Shown here: positions 35,050 through 47,072 of the stretch, piece by piece | How positions within the stretch are numbered: position 1 is the stretch's first letter | Layout of the letters: the number at the start of each line of letters is the position of its first letter | Assembly (NCBI GenBank): GCA_037957365.1 | Contig: JARHVA010000397.1 | Location: 5,212,501-5,276,500, forward strand | Direction of reading: 5' to 3' | Length of the DNA: 64,000 nucleotides | Source: Torreya grandis | Taxonomy: Eukaryota > Streptophyta > Pinopsida > Cupressales > Taxaceae | Notes under the pieces: model-generated | The model's input: the letters and a program-made list of their open reading frames with translations, nothing else | Databases searched by the model: none | What the model was told of the DNA's origin: nothing | Program-made: the position numbers and the translations under genes

Positions 35050-35750
35050 TAAATCTATAGTTAAAATCAACCATAGATTCTTGGGATGCTCTCTTGATTG
35101 AGATGAGTTATTCAACAAGTGACACATGGTCACTTCTATCCTCAAAATGTTTACATAGGAACTCACTAAACTCATCCTAATTATTGATTGAGGAAAGAGC
35201 TAGACTCGTATACCACTGTAGGGATTTGACTTTCAGGGACATGTCTAGTAGTCTCATGGATACATTTTCTTGTGTAATATTATGTCTTGAATAAATATTT
35301 ATAATATCAGCTATATGCTCTACAAGGGTGGTGGAGTTTTCTCCTATAAAGTATGGTAGACTCTTTAAAGAGGCAATAGGGATATCATAATTTTGTTAAA
35401 ATTTAAGAGGGATACCACCATTCAAGGGTACACAATATTGTATTTTAGGCCTTACCATTTACATAGTGGGGGTTGGAATACTTAAAACAATAGGATGGCT
35501 AGGAGATAAATATTTATTTTGAGGATAAATGTTTATCCTACTGAATCTTGATCTTTTATATGAAGTATAAGGTAGCTCAATTAAATCAAATGGAATACCT
35601 TTACTTGTTGTCCTTCAAGTAACCTTTGGCACGAGAGGTGTTATCTAGATGATACTATGAACTTTTCACTTGGAGAATCTTTAGCTTTTGACGATGGTAG
35701 ATGCCTTCTTCTACAAATACCTCTCCTTAACTCTAACCTTCAAATATGAC
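34870..35750 (-). pseudogene. Gypsy C gag remnant
   Basis: In element order: a degraded N-terminal part, EFLCKHFEDRSDHVSLVE (35165-35110), then MVDFNYRFKKSWDIILVI and YYLRVLNLDIIVMIQYMGG-TLPGDYEIAIRV (34892-35074). These follow the usual gag order (E...F..RF...... IPxxxxPPxxxxxxYxxALxxxIxxxLxxxxxxTLxxAxxxAxxxE). The half from SWDI onward is what was multiplied into the tandem array. Confidence 0.75.
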
Positions 35751-35760
35751 AAAGATAAAG

Positions 35761-35780
35761 GGGTCCCATTAGGTGTGCTA
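35761..35780 (-). promoter_or_regulatory. Eroded primer binding site of gypsy C
   Basis: The minus strand reads TAGCACACCTAATGGGACCC just inside the 5' LTR. It fits, with several changes, the TGGCGCC...GGGGACC type primer site found in Tat/Athila-type elements. Weak. Confidence 0.4.
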
Positions 35781-35783
35781 GAA

Positions 35784-38141
35784 ATATTAGAGACTTAGGT
35801 TGTACCTTGGCTGAGAAAAAGATTGTTCAAGTCCTCTACATATACCTAGTCCAACATGGGAATGACCCTAGGCTATGGGTTATCTAATTTTGGGTCAGAC
35901 CTCTAGGATTTTTTAATGAGGCTAGCTCCTCAGATATGATAATTTAAATTCTCTTCTCAAAACTTGATCTATTAGGGTGAAAAGGAGAGAGAATGCATGA
36001 ATGAAAACCTACTTTAAGGGTGGTGATGCATCAATTCTTAATGATCCACTATCAGCTTAGACACTTCTATGACTACTAATGAATATAATGGAGACAAAGA
36101 TTTATTAGATTTTTAGATAGAGTTATAAACATGAATATTTTGTATGAAGGTTACAAAAAGGATTGTAACTTGAAGGATAAAAATAAATATGTCTATGTAA
36201 GACACTATGGATGTATGACACTTCAAGGGAATATTCACTAGCTAACATTTCACACAACCTAAAAGAAACTAACAACCTTAAAGAAAGGTACATGAAGGAC
36301 CTATAGATGATGAATAGACAACATAGATTTTGTAAATCAAACTTCAATATAGTAAACTTAACACTAAATATAATATAAAACTTGTCTTATATTGCTTCAA
36401 AAGAGTTTTACAAAGTGATTTTGATAGAGCTTCACTATATCAAGCTGAGGGATCCCAATCAAGAGCTCAAAGATAGTATTTATAGAAGGAAATAAGGTTA
36501 GAGAGAGAATAAATGGCATTGAAGGGGTCACTAATGAGCCAATCCCACTCAGAGGAACTATCACTTCCATCCTTCTCAAGCCGTCACATGTATTAATGTG
36601 ACTATACCTTTTTTGGCATGATGGATAATGTGAAGATAAAGACTAGTTATAAGAAGTAATCCCCACTACTTCATAGATCTTCCTTGAGCTCCTCTACATT
36701 AATTTCCTTCGATGTCATCTTCAAATATGCTAGATTATTCTTCCTAGCATTCCTTGTGTAGTTACCATTCTATCATTACTTCCATATATAAACATAGATA
36801 TATTATGGATGAAAACCAATCATCCTATTAGTTTTCATGTAGTCATGATTACAAATGTAGATCCATAAGTTAGGTTTCTTGAGTCTAAATAAGACACAAA
36901 ACCTACATCTAGAAGTTCTTAAAATCTTTATAGGGTTTTAATTACATTAGATAACTTTATAGAGTTTATTATTGGTTATCCAGATCATGTTTGATCTTGA
37001 ATTTATGTATTTTACCTACTTAGGGTGGTGAGGTCCTTTGTCTAATGTGCCTACCTTCAGGGCATCCTCTAGTTCAACCTGGGTCTTATTAGAGCCCAAT
37101 TCCTTTGTATTTACTTTGCCCAAGTCAAAAAATGCTTCTTCAACCTCTAATGAAAAATTTCCTAGGCTTGCCTTCGCTCATTAGCTATTAATGTTGACTC
37201 AATTTTGTTGATTTTTTGACCCTATTTATACCATTAGATTTGCTTAGTATGATTGAACATGAGCCATAGATCTTCTGTCAGTTTAATACACTTAGGATAC
37301 TTATCATTCATGCATTTGTACTCAAGATATGATGACCCCTTTGACCCATAACTTAGTATTAATCTTGAATGCATGATCAAATGCACATCATTTGATCTAC
37401 CTAGACCCACTAACTCTATATGGTGTTGTACACTATTGGATCTTTGGTACAATTGAATGCTAACCATTGATTTAATTCTTTTGAATCCAAATGGTTATTT
37501 CATGAGGCCCAAAATTAACATTTTCATGCCCATATTTAATGTTTTCATAAACATTTTTGACATCTAAATAAATTTCTAAGGATTTTAAAATCTAAGCAGT
37601 TATTTACCGAAGCTTGAACTTGACATCCATTTGCCTATCCTAAAATGTTAGTTCAACTTTAAGTGTTTATAACTTGATATATCAAGATCATCAAGTCACA
37701 AAATTTTTAGAGCATGATCTTTTGACTAAGGAATTCATGTCCATGTGATGATTTGGCCTGAGAGGATCTTCAAAGTGGACTAATAAAATGCATAATAGAG
37801 ATGACTAGTTTTTTTTACATGATGTGATGATGATGGTCTAGCTTTTATATACTTATGAAAGAACTTTCAAGGCTCAAAATGGGTTTCTAAGACTCGTGAA
37901 GCCTACTTTATGTCTATAAAGGTCATGATCATCATGAGGACCTACTGATTCTTCTTCCCCTACAACTCTAGACCTATTTCAAAACTTGTTTCTTAAAAAT
38001 CAACAAACTACACTTTAAGATTACTTTTAGTGTTTTAAAATCTTTTTAAGTAACATATTTAGACCACTCATTCCATCTAGAACTCTTTTTTAGCTCATCC
38101 ATTTAGCTAAAATCTTGGCATGTGGCCCAAAATGGACAACA
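35784..38141 (-). repeat. Gypsy C 5' LTR
   Basis: Pairs with 17781-20142 (about 2.36 kb each). The minus strand starts TGTTGTCCATTTTGG at 38141. Contains the better preserved TATA-like box of the pair. Confidence 0.85.
36477..36484 (-). promoter_or_regulatory. TATA-like box in gypsy C 5' LTR
   Basis: The minus strand reads CTTCTATAAATACT, a good TATAAATA core promoter; the matching site in the other LTR reads TTATATAAC. Confidence 0.5.
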
Positions 38142-39633
38142 CATCCATGAGGCCCTTTCCTTTTACAAGAATATTTGGGTCTTAATATGACATAAAAGTG
38201 AGTGCTTAAGGATAACTAGTAGAGGTTTTTTCAATGGGTTGAGTATAAAGTGTGTTTAGAGTCACTCTAACTAGACTAGGAAAATTTTCATGGGGGAAGT
38301 ATTCTATAAACTTGTCTCCTACCTTAGTAGCTTTGACTAGAACCTCATCTTTATTTTAAATCAAGTGATAATAAAATAGTAATAATATGTTGACAATAAA
38401 GTGACATAATATAATTATTATTAAACCTATTCCATAATCAATGGTATGTTAGCTAGATATTATGTGGTTTGTTCTTGTTCTTGATCTGAATATGGAGGTG
38501 CATTAACTAGATAATGGGATAATAGATCTTGACTTTGTTACCCAAATTGAGTAGTGTAAGGATGATAAGGATATATTTCACAAACCACATGATCATTGTA
38601 GGGGTCTTGAGTAAAGTTATCATTCATGACCATGTTATCGTAACCTAGATTATACATGGATCCACTACAAGTGTAATGAGACATATCCAAATCAATGACT
38701 AACATTACACGAAGAAGGTTTTGATTTATAAAATCTCTTAAAAATAAGGTATAAAATAAAAATGGTCCAAACTTGGTAAAACTTGGTCTAGGAATGGAGA
38801 TGCTTCTCTAAAATAGGTCAATGATAAACTTGGTCTAAAATGGTATAACATCAAATGTCTCACATAAATGGTTAAGTGAATGGATAACTTTGAATGAAAA
38901 AATTGGTAAGAAGTGTTTTAAACAAATCTAATATAGGTCTAAAAATGAAAAAGGTTGCTAGGTCTTTGGAAGTGAGGCACAAAGTCAGGATTAAAACCAC
39001 TAGGTCTAAAAGGCAAGAAGATAAAGTGCTAGGTGTTTTTGGAACATGACACAAAAACTATAATTTGAAATAACACTAGGTCTAAAGAGGAAAGATAACT
39101 AATCTAATAGATTTGAAAAAATTGGACTCAAATGAGGTATTTGAATTTAAACATAAAATTTACCTTTGGAAAAAAGACATTGGATTCTTGGAAAATGGAA
39201 GATAGACCACTTCCCAAATCTAGGCATAAAAATAGTCTTAAAATTAATCAAGGAATTAATCTAATTTTCACAACCCAAAAGTGAGAGATAAATGTCTAAG
39301 CCAAAATTACATGAGGCATAGGCATAAACTAATCAATGTTTGAATCTGAACTTATCAAGACTAATTTGGAATCTGATTTAGAAGGCTTGGTTTCTTAAAT
39401 GAGAAAAAATATAGACCAAAATGGATGGAATAATGATACTAGGCATAGGCTAAGAAGGCACACGTGGTTTTGAAATTGTGATTGGATACAAGGTAACAAG
39501 TCTTTGAAATATTGCAAGAAATATAAAAATGCTATCTTACTCTAAAGTTTTGATAAATGGTTTGTTTTAAAAACTCTAAGGCATAAGTCTTGGAATGAAA
39601 TGGGCAAATTAATGATGCCCCTTTCAAATAATT

Positions 39634-39634
<1 letters not shown>

Positions 39635-39675
<41 letters not shown>
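39635..39675. repeat. (AC)n microsatellite
   Basis: About 20 uninterrupted AC units in the leader of gypsy B. Confidence 0.97.
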
Positions 39676-39676
<1 letters not shown>

Positions 39677-41029
39677 GAGTTGGAAAAATGACTAAGGAAA
39701 AGTGTGGTGTCAAACGAATGGTATAACACCTCTTCAAACAAAAGAGTGATGTGCAAACATGATGCATTTTTTGGACATGGTTTAAAAAATAAACAATTTT
39801 GACTCAAGATAATGTAATTAAAAAGGAAAAATAATAAAAAAACCTAAATGTATCATCTTAATCTAAAAAACTGACAAGGTGGCTTCATAATATCAAATTG
39901 TATCTACATGCTTGCTATTGATAAGAAATTATGTTGTTAATCCAAAAATTAAAATGTGCATAAAAAGTAGGGTTTTTATACCCCCTCTTCTCTCAAGATT
40001 TCATATGGAGACATGAAACTTTTAGCTACCCACCCTACATTGATAATATATCTACAGCAAGTGGGGTTATCTAAAAACTATCAATTTTCATACATTCTAA
40101 ATGGTTTCGTATGTGTGGTTAACATTAGGGTAAAACACATCATTTGAATTTGTATTAACCAATTTGTTTTGTAAAGGTCTTGTCCTTTTCACAACCACTA
40201 TATCCATCAATTGCTTAGTTTAGTATGATGTTTGAGTTAAACCTATGTTCTGAGGCAGTCTCTTACTAATGGAGCTTGTTTAACTACTCAAACAAGCATC
40301 TCAATAAGTTAAACTAAATTTATATACCCCTACCATGAGTGGGGTTGAAGTGATGCCTGGAGATGAATTCCAAGGTCAACACTTCCCTAGAGAACCTATG
40401 GGGAGGTGATGAATTCCATCCCACAAGATAAGATTTATGAAATAAAAATTGAGTAGGACTTTAGGGTCATTTTGGGATCACCCAAATCACTTGGATTTTT
40501 GGGAGTGCCTTGGCAAATTTCCTTCTATTCTTTTGGACAAAGCAACAAAGGCAAACATTGAAGCATTTTTTATCACCCAAGTTCCCTAAAGGGGATGAGG
40601 GAGAGAATACACACTATACTTGACTTAAAAAATAAACACACAATAATAATCACAAAATAAAAACTCTTATAAACATTTAACTAGAGTGTGAGTTCATTTT
40701 TATAGCACAAAGAAAAATTAGATATGAATTTTAGCCTCTTGAAATTGTTTAATAACTTTTAAAAATAAGAATAAGTCAAGTAAATGAGTTTTAAACACCA
40801 AAATTTTAGTGTGAGTGTGAATCTTAGAGTGTCAAAAACATTTCATGATCTGTAGGTTCTATAAAATATGTTAGTGGGTCCTTATGCTTAAAATCTAAAA
40901 TCAAGTGAGCAAATGACTTTTGGAATTTAACTCTCGAGTTTTCAATTTTTTTCACATAGTGAAAATTTGAAGATACACAAAGGAATACCATAACCTTTCC
41001 TTCCAAACCAAAACTAGTTATCATAAAAC

Positions 41030-41400
41030 CACAACTTCCTACAAAACAAAAGGGTTAGTGCAAAATTGTGACTCTACAGTACAAAACCATAAGTCTATAG
41101 TGTAAAATCATGATTTGCTAAAAAATAAAGGGTTAATGCTAAATAATTATTCTATAGTTCAATATTGTAAATAATGAAGGAAATACCATGATTATCTAAG
41201 AAATATCATAAATTTTGGGACAAAATCATGACTATAAGATAATAACCTAAGTTATCAGGCAAAATCACTACTTATCAAATCAAAATTTCTAGTTATCAAA
41301 TCAAAAATGCAAATGCAATATCATGACTTCATAGTGAAATATCACTAATTCACATTTCAATATTGTGACTATAGAGAGTAAAATTTCAACTTCATAGAGA
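41030..41400. repeat. Degenerate tandem repeat, unit about 30-40 bp
   Basis: Words such as CAAAATCATGACT, AATATTGTGACTATAGAG and TATCAAATCAAAA recur about ten times with a loose period. It adjoins the gypsy B 5' LTR, in the untranslated leader. Confidence 0.5.
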
Positions 41401-41524
41401 AAAAATGTAATTTCCTGTAGAACATTTATGAGCTTTAAATTTCCACTTTTTCAGTCGGTTAGGATTTTGACATGAAAATTGTTAAAAAATGATCCTAAAA
41501 TGCCATGGGAATAACTTTATTGGG

Positions 41525-41548
41525 TGTGGGTCCCACCAAGAATGCCAT
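41525..41548 (-). promoter_or_regulatory. Possible primer binding site of gypsy B
   Basis: A few bases inside the LTR the minus strand reads TGGCATTCTTGGTGGGACCC, resembling with changes the tRNA-Arg type primer site TGGCGACTCxGCTGGGGA used by Tat/Ogre elements. Weak. Confidence 0.35.
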
Positions 41549-41550
41549 CA

Positions 41551-42551
41551 TATGAATAAGGAATCCATATAGGATAGATTATTATAGTGTCATTCAATAA
41601 AAACAAACACACTAAACACTAATACCTCTAGTCTAGACACTAGGGAGAGCATATCTAACAAGCATACAATGAAAACACAACTAGAAAACAAAAGAAATCA
41701 TCCTTTTACCTTCCTTATATCACCAAAATGGCTTGTTTAATTGGCTTTCTTAGCTATGTACTCAAGAAATATTTGTAAATGAAGCTCCATTACTCCACCT
41801 CTCCTTGGTACCTTGGTAATGCTGGTTGGTTTAGCTTGGATTGGCTTGTGAAATTGGCATGGTAACATTTATAGAAAGGCTCTATGCATATATTCAAGCA
41901 TAATAACTTTACACCAAAATATATTATGGATCAACAGGTAAGGACTTGTATTTAGAGCCTCCAAAGTTAACTCTTACCCAAGTTGAGTTAGGTTAGGATT
42001 TAAGCATGGAATGAGTTCAAACTAACCCTAGGTGAGTTAAAGTTAACTCCAATTGAGTTAAGGAGGGTACATGTAATTATGATTTTCAATTAATATGCAT
42101 GTCTCTCAAATTAGATATTTATGAGAGCTTGACAACTCATAAATGTAATGATGAAGAGGTTTGATATTTTGAATTTATATTTTTAGATATTCATTAATTG
42201 AAAATGGATAATCTAGATAAGAATTTAATCTAGTCTAGTTAGTTGTCTTATTTTGATTAGAATTTTATCTCTTTTAGGAATTGTTAAAGTTCCCCACTTA
42301 ATGAGTCTATAGGCTAAACTGTTAGTTATTAGGACACAAGGTGATTGGGGATGAATCCATGAGAGGTTATTATCATGTACAATATAATACCCAAAATAGG
42401 GATGCATCAACATGATTCTGAGCATTAACGAATGATGTGTGGATGAAATTGGGACATTTAATCATTCTTAGGATTAATTTGCACTATTTGGTAAAAAATA
42501 GTCTAAATTTTAGTCAGAAGCCAGTTGTGGCCAGAATGGGATGTCTATACA
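41551..42551 (-). repeat. Gypsy B 5' LTR
   Basis: Pairs with 5602-6621. The minus strand starts TGTATAGACATCCC and ends at CCTTATTCATA. The RT frame of element A resumes directly to its right. Confidence 0.85.
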
Positions 42552-42554
42552 ATA

Positions 42555-43010
42555 GTATTTTAAAATATTGATATTCATACTGGGTCCCATCATTTGAGAA
42601 TTTGAGAAGAAGATATTTTGAAAAAAAAAATTCATGACTTTTTATGGGCATTACAAGTTCACAATACTTCCATTTAGACTAACAAATTCACTTGCATCAT
42701 TCATGAACCTCATGAACACTGTCTTCATATATTACCTTAATCAGTTTGTGCTAGTCTTTTTGGATGATATTATCATCTATTCCACAAGTGAAGAATATGA
42801 TGTTGAGAACTTGTATTTAGTATTGTGGTGGTTATAAAAGCATAAACTCTATGGAATGTTGTCTAATTATGTTTAATTTAAAATAAGAGTACAAAATTTA
42901 GGACACATTATTTTTGTAAAAGGAATTTCAGTGGATCTAGTTAAGATTAGAGTCATTATAAATTGGCTAGCACACAAAATCATGCATGAGGTGATATTTT
43001 TTTGGGTTTA
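42555..43010 (+). pseudogene. Gypsy A reverse transcriptase, C-terminal part
   Basis: 42560-42625 reads, with a base or two lost, FSKIDIHTGYHHLRI-EEDI (usual FSKIDLRSGYHQLRIREEDI). 42634-42837 is open: MTFYGHYKFTILPFRLTNSLASFMNLMN, then FVLVFLDDIIIYSTSEEYDVE, the intact FLDD active site of gypsy RTs. After a stop come KLYGML and LGHIIFVKGISVD. Together with 5380-5601 this makes one RT split by element B. Confidence 0.92.
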
Positions 43011-43139
43011 GTAGGGTACATTAGAATTTTATACTAGATTTATCCAAGATAGATAATACCATTACCTCTCTTTAGTATAAATAATAATGTTTTGTTTGGT
43101 CTAATAAGTGTGAAGAAGCCTTTTAGGTCTTAAAAAAAA

Positions 43140-43565
43140 GAGGCTTGCTTCAGCATTAATGTTGTAGATTCTAGATCCAAATGATCACTTTGTAGTTATA
43201 ACAGATGCATCAAGAAATGGTTTAGGAGGAGTTATTATGTAAAATGGATCAATTATGGCATATGAATTAAGGGAATTGAAACATTAGAAAAATTATGCCC
43301 TTCATGACCTAGAACTAGCTACAATAGTTCATGCTTTGCAAATTTGGAGGCATTATTTATTGGGAAATTCCTTTGAGCTTAAAAATGTCAACTTGGGACT
43401 CAAGTACATATTTACCCAATATAACCTTAATGCTCATCATAGGTGGTGGCTAGAATTTGTGTTAGATTATGATGTTAGCATTAATTGCATTAAGGGAAAA
43501 GAAAACATAGTTATAGATGCCCTTAGCCATAAAAGGTACATTAAAAATTTGGCCACAATAAGAAG
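43140..43565 (+). pseudogene. Gypsy A RNase H remnant
   Basis: LDPNDHFVVITDASRNGLGGVIM (catalytic Asp of TDAS kept), then AYELRELKH-KNYALHDLELATIVHAL, IWRHYLLGNSFELK, LKYIFTQYNLNAHHRWWLEFVLDYD and GKENIVIDALSHKR (usual GKxNVVADALSR). Nearly complete domain order with few stops; 43336-43605 is open. Confidence 0.9.
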
Positions 43566-43689
43566 TGATTTTCAAAATCAGGTATTAAAATTTTCACCTA
43601 GATGAATTATATGAACATGTTAAGAAATCATTGGTTGAAAATTCTCAAGATTATATATACTAAGGTTTTAAATTTAATAATGATGGTAT

Positions 43690-44995
43690 TTTAAGGTACA
43701 ATGGTAGAATATATGTGCCTAATAGGGGAATTTGAGGAATATTATGCTAAAGGAATTTCACAATGCTCCATATTTAGGACATCTTGGAGTGACTAAACTA
43801 TTATCAGATTTAATACTATTGTATTTCTAGCATAGGATAAAAAATGATGTGGTAGACTTTATGTCTAGATGCTTGGAGTATTATCAAGTTAAGGTTGAAC
43901 ATGCACATCCTACCAAGTTGTTCTACCCACATTCCATACCAGAATGGAAGTGTCAAGTTATTATCATGGACTTTGTCCAAGGATTGCCTATGTCTATAAA
44001 CTATCATGATATGATTTTGGTAGCTTTGGATAAACCTACCAAGGTAGCTCACTTCATTCTATGTAATTTAATAGATGATTCACCAATGTTTTCCAAAAGG
44101 TTTGTAAAATAGGTTTATAGATTGCATGGGTTTATAAAAAATATCATTTCATAAAGACACCCTAGGATGACCTCAAGGTTGTAGAAAACTCTCAACTTAG
44201 CTTTGGGTACATAGTGAAATTTTAATATAGTTTACCATCTAGAAATGAATGGGCAACATAGAGAATCAATCAGGTCTTGGATGATCTTTTGAGGATGTAT
44301 TACATGTAAAATAAATACAAATATGAGGAATAATTACCATTGGTTGAGTTTTATTATAACAAATCATACTAATGATATTTGAAATTGATTCCTTTTGAGG
44401 CATTGTATGGTAGGTGGTGTAGAACACCAATCAATTGGGGTAAATTAGAAGATAGAGTGATATTTGGACCTAAATTTCTTGTATAAATGGAAAAACAATT
44501 AAAGTTAATAACATAAAGATTGGTTGAATTCAATGATAGGTATAAAATTTATGATGATATGAAAAGAAAACCAAAGTAGTTATCAGTTGGAGATAAAGTT
44601 TTTTATATGGGTCAAACCCCACAAAGAGTGATATTAAGTTTTGGAAATTAATAAAGTTGTCACCAAGATATGTTGGACCCTTTAAGGTTATATAAGTGAT
44701 TAATAATTTAGTGTATAAACTTTCATTTACACAAGATTGATCTCAAATACATAATGTTTTTCATGTATCTTATCTAAATAAATATACTACTGATCCTACA
44801 TGTGTTTTGTATTAGAATGCATTACAGGTTCAAGATCTAGGGGTGATCATTATAGAACCAAACAGAATAATTGATATTCATAAGATTATCTTGTGTAATA
44901 GAGAAGTATTAAAATGTAAGGTCCAATAGTACCAATATTATGAGGATAGTGATACATGAGAAGATTAAGAGGAATAATTGAGTTTGTTTCCTCAT
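43690..44995 (+). pseudogene. Gypsy A integrase with chromodomain-like C-terminus
   Basis: LKEFHNAPYLGHLGVTKLL (zinc-binding HH), RCLEYYQVKVEHAHP (usual CxxCQxxKxExxxP, second Cys lost), IPEWKCQVIIMDFVQGLP (start of the core, D kept), DKPTKVAHFI. The later core is badly broken. Then INWGKLEDRVIFGPKFL, KLSPRYVGPFKVI (GPF/Y module), IHNVFHVSYLNKY, and a final stretch KCKVQ-YQYYEDSDT-ED that fits the chromodomain (V.W....ATWE). This C-terminus marks a chromovirus of the Tekay/Reina kind. Confidence 0.87.
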
Positions 44996-45075
44996 TTATT
45001 TAATGATATTTTTATGCTAGACATTTTTTTTATGAACTATTATTTGAAATAAATGTCATCAAGATTATGACCTAT

Positions 45076-45089
45076 TTTAGGGGGAAAGA
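45076..45089 (+). promoter_or_regulatory. Polypurine tract of gypsy A
   Basis: TTTTAGGGGGAAAGA directly before TGTCACATCTAG, the LTR start. TGTCAC is the usual start of chromovirus LTRs. Confidence 0.82.
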
Positions 45090-46800
45090 TGTCACATCTA
45101 GTCCTGCACTTAAAAAATACTTAAGCATTATTAAAGGATTATAAAAATAATGATTTATAGTTATAATTTTTATGTCTAATCTAAGTATGTATTATTCATG
45201 GTTGATGGTCATAATATTATTTTATGATGTTTATTATGTTGGTTAACATTTTCATATATTATACTATGTTTTATGATCATGATGACTATGATTTCATTTC
45301 TAGATGATTTATATTACAATGTTTTATTGATGCTTATATACTGATTATTATTATAATATCAAAAAAACTACCCATTTATTTGATTGAGGTGGTTGAATGA
45401 TTATGCTACCATCATAGGTAGTATAGATGGATAATATCATCAGAGAGGAGGGTTCAAGTACCAGCATTAGGGACTGAAAGAATTGAGTCAAACTTTCACA
45501 CACCACATTATAGTTTCTTGAGTGAAATTAATGTTGCTTGCTTGCTTTTATTTTTAAAAATTTAAGATTGTTTACATTGATTGGATACATCATTTGTCAT
45601 GATAGGCATAGTATGTTAAGTCTATGAAATTAATGGTTGTGCTTCTTAAAATATCTATAAGAATTAAACTATGATTCGATAATCCTGACTGTAATATAAT
45701 TAGTGGATGTATGAGTGTTAATGGTCTTATTTTATTATTTTCTTATTGTTATTTTGGTGACATTATAAGGGGAAAAAGAGGGTAAAATCACTCCAAAAGA
45801 AAATAAACTAAAAATAAATTTTGAGACTTTAATATTATGGTTTTTATCCTAGGCAAATGCCATGAAGTAAAAAGGTAAAGAATTAGGTTGTTTTTATTTA
45901 TGATTTCCATGATTATGAAGTTGAATTATCTCTTTGAGAGATTGGGGGGTTTTAAAAACTACCATTTCAGAGATAAGGGAAAACACTACAAGCTAACAAC
46001 AAAATTATTGTGTTTGAGCATTAATGAATGGGAGTTACATGATAGTTACCTTACAAGGTTGTAAGATAATGACCTAGAGATGCAAAACATGCATGGGTTT
46101 TGGGGAAAAATAATAAGAGAAAATGGGGAGTAGAATGGGACACACAGAGAAGGAAAAAGGATATTTCAGCTAAAGGGGAGTAAAGTCTATTATTTTACAC
46201 ATTGAAACAACAAACACTAAATAACTAGGTCAATTTATTTTTCATTTTTTTTTTTGAATATAAAAAAATGTGGGTTTTGATATGGGTTTTTATCATATTC
46301 ATTTGAATGAATGAAATGTTAGATTTTAGTAATACTCTTACTCAATCCATAGGGTTTTAGGTCTATAGACCTTGGGATGGAATGTAGTTCCATCCTCAAG
46401 CCTATAGATTTAAGGCCAAGCCATAGTATATGAATTTTATGCCTATAGAGTTAAGGTTGAGCCATACTAGATAAAGAATAAGACTATAAGTTTGATATTG
46501 AGCCTTATTATTTGGATCTTATATATTAGTTAGAGTTGACCCTACATTTTTAATTTGATATAAACTAAGTATTAGGTTTGCATTACAATAAAATACTCAT
46601 TCAAAATTCATCGAAATGATATAGGTTTAAAGGACTTGTTTCATATTGTTAAAATATTTTCATACTTGTACATAATTAATTATTATATATTTTGGAGGAT
46701 TTTAGTTATATAGTCCTATGTCTTTTCAACATGAACCAAAGAGGATACAAATTTGAATGTCTTGTCATAATTTGAAACCTATGCTAAGTTATTAGTTTTC
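45090..46800 (+). repeat. Gypsy A 3' LTR (right end not located)
   Basis: Starts TGTCACATCTAGTCC after the polypurine tract. The partner 5' LTR is outside the window, so the right end cannot be set by comparison; it may extend beyond the microsatellite. 45388-45462 contains a tRNA-like stretch with TGGTTGAATGA and GGGTTCAAGTACC, similar to pol III A and B boxes; imperfect and probably part of the LTR. Confidence 0.6.
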
Positions 46801-46824
46801 TCTTGTATTGGATATAAACATGTA

Positions 46825-47072
<248 letters not shown>

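Larger units (their letters stand above)
17781..38141 (-). mobile_element. Gypsy element C with expanded gag-protease repeats
   Basis: Minus-strand gypsy element with LTRs of about 2.36 kb (17781-20142, 35784-38141). In element order: 5' LTR, primer site (35780-35761), gag (35750-34870), four tandem 1.696-kb units of gag C-terminus plus protease (35049-24214, one interrupted by copia D), RNase H-like domain (24030-23400), RT (23010-22300), second RNase H (22300-21680), integrase (21640-20430), 3' LTR. LTRs differ by roughly 15 percent by eye, so C is old. It sits in element B; the target duplication is not resolved. Confidence 0.85.
38142..41550 (-). other. Gypsy B leader between 5' LTR and gag
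   Basis: No coding domain seen on either strand. It resumes element B on the right of C. Contains loosely repeated (A)CTAGGTCTAAAA words (38760-39110), an (AC)n run and a degenerate short-period repeat next to the LTR. Confidence 0.55.
5602..42551 (-). mobile_element. Gypsy element B (Tat-like), interrupted by element C
   Basis: Two directly repeated LTRs of about 1 kb (5602-6621 and 41551-42551) bracket a minus-strand gypsy internal region. In element orientation: 5' LTR (right), leader 38142-41550, gag 17000-15300, protease about 14500-13900, RT plus first RNase H 12780-11380, second RNase H 11240-10760, integrase 10520-9700, a long 3' spacer, PPT, 3' LTR (left). RT-RNH-second RNH-IN is the Tat-lineage plan. 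The element is split in its gag or leader by element C (17781-38141). A 5-bp near match CAACA/CAATA flanks it; LTR ends are uncertain by 2-3 bases. Continuity of A's RT frame across it is the best proof of insertion. Confidence 0.85.
42552..45089 (+). mobile_element. Gypsy element A, right half (RT, RNase H, integrase, PPT)
   Basis: Resumes gypsy A exactly where the left half stops: the first readable codons give FSKID-like, IHTGYHHLRI-EED residues, the continuation of the RT fingers/palm. Then RT active site, RNase H, integrase with chromovirus-type C-terminus, polypurine tract and the 3' LTR from 45090. Confidence 0.87.

Noticed and set aside
17781..38141. Reading the 17.8-kb and 35.8-kb repeats as a segmental duplication
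   Set aside because: They are equal-length direct repeats with a complete gypsy pol between them on the minus strand, which fits LTRs of one element.
39532..39807. 91-codon minus-strand frame with a Cys/Val repeat
   Set aside because: Runs through the (AC)n tract in the leader of gypsy B; not a protein family.
45388..45462. A functional tRNA gene
   Set aside because: The acceptor and anticodon stems do not pair and the A box is poor; only the B-box-like word is convincing.
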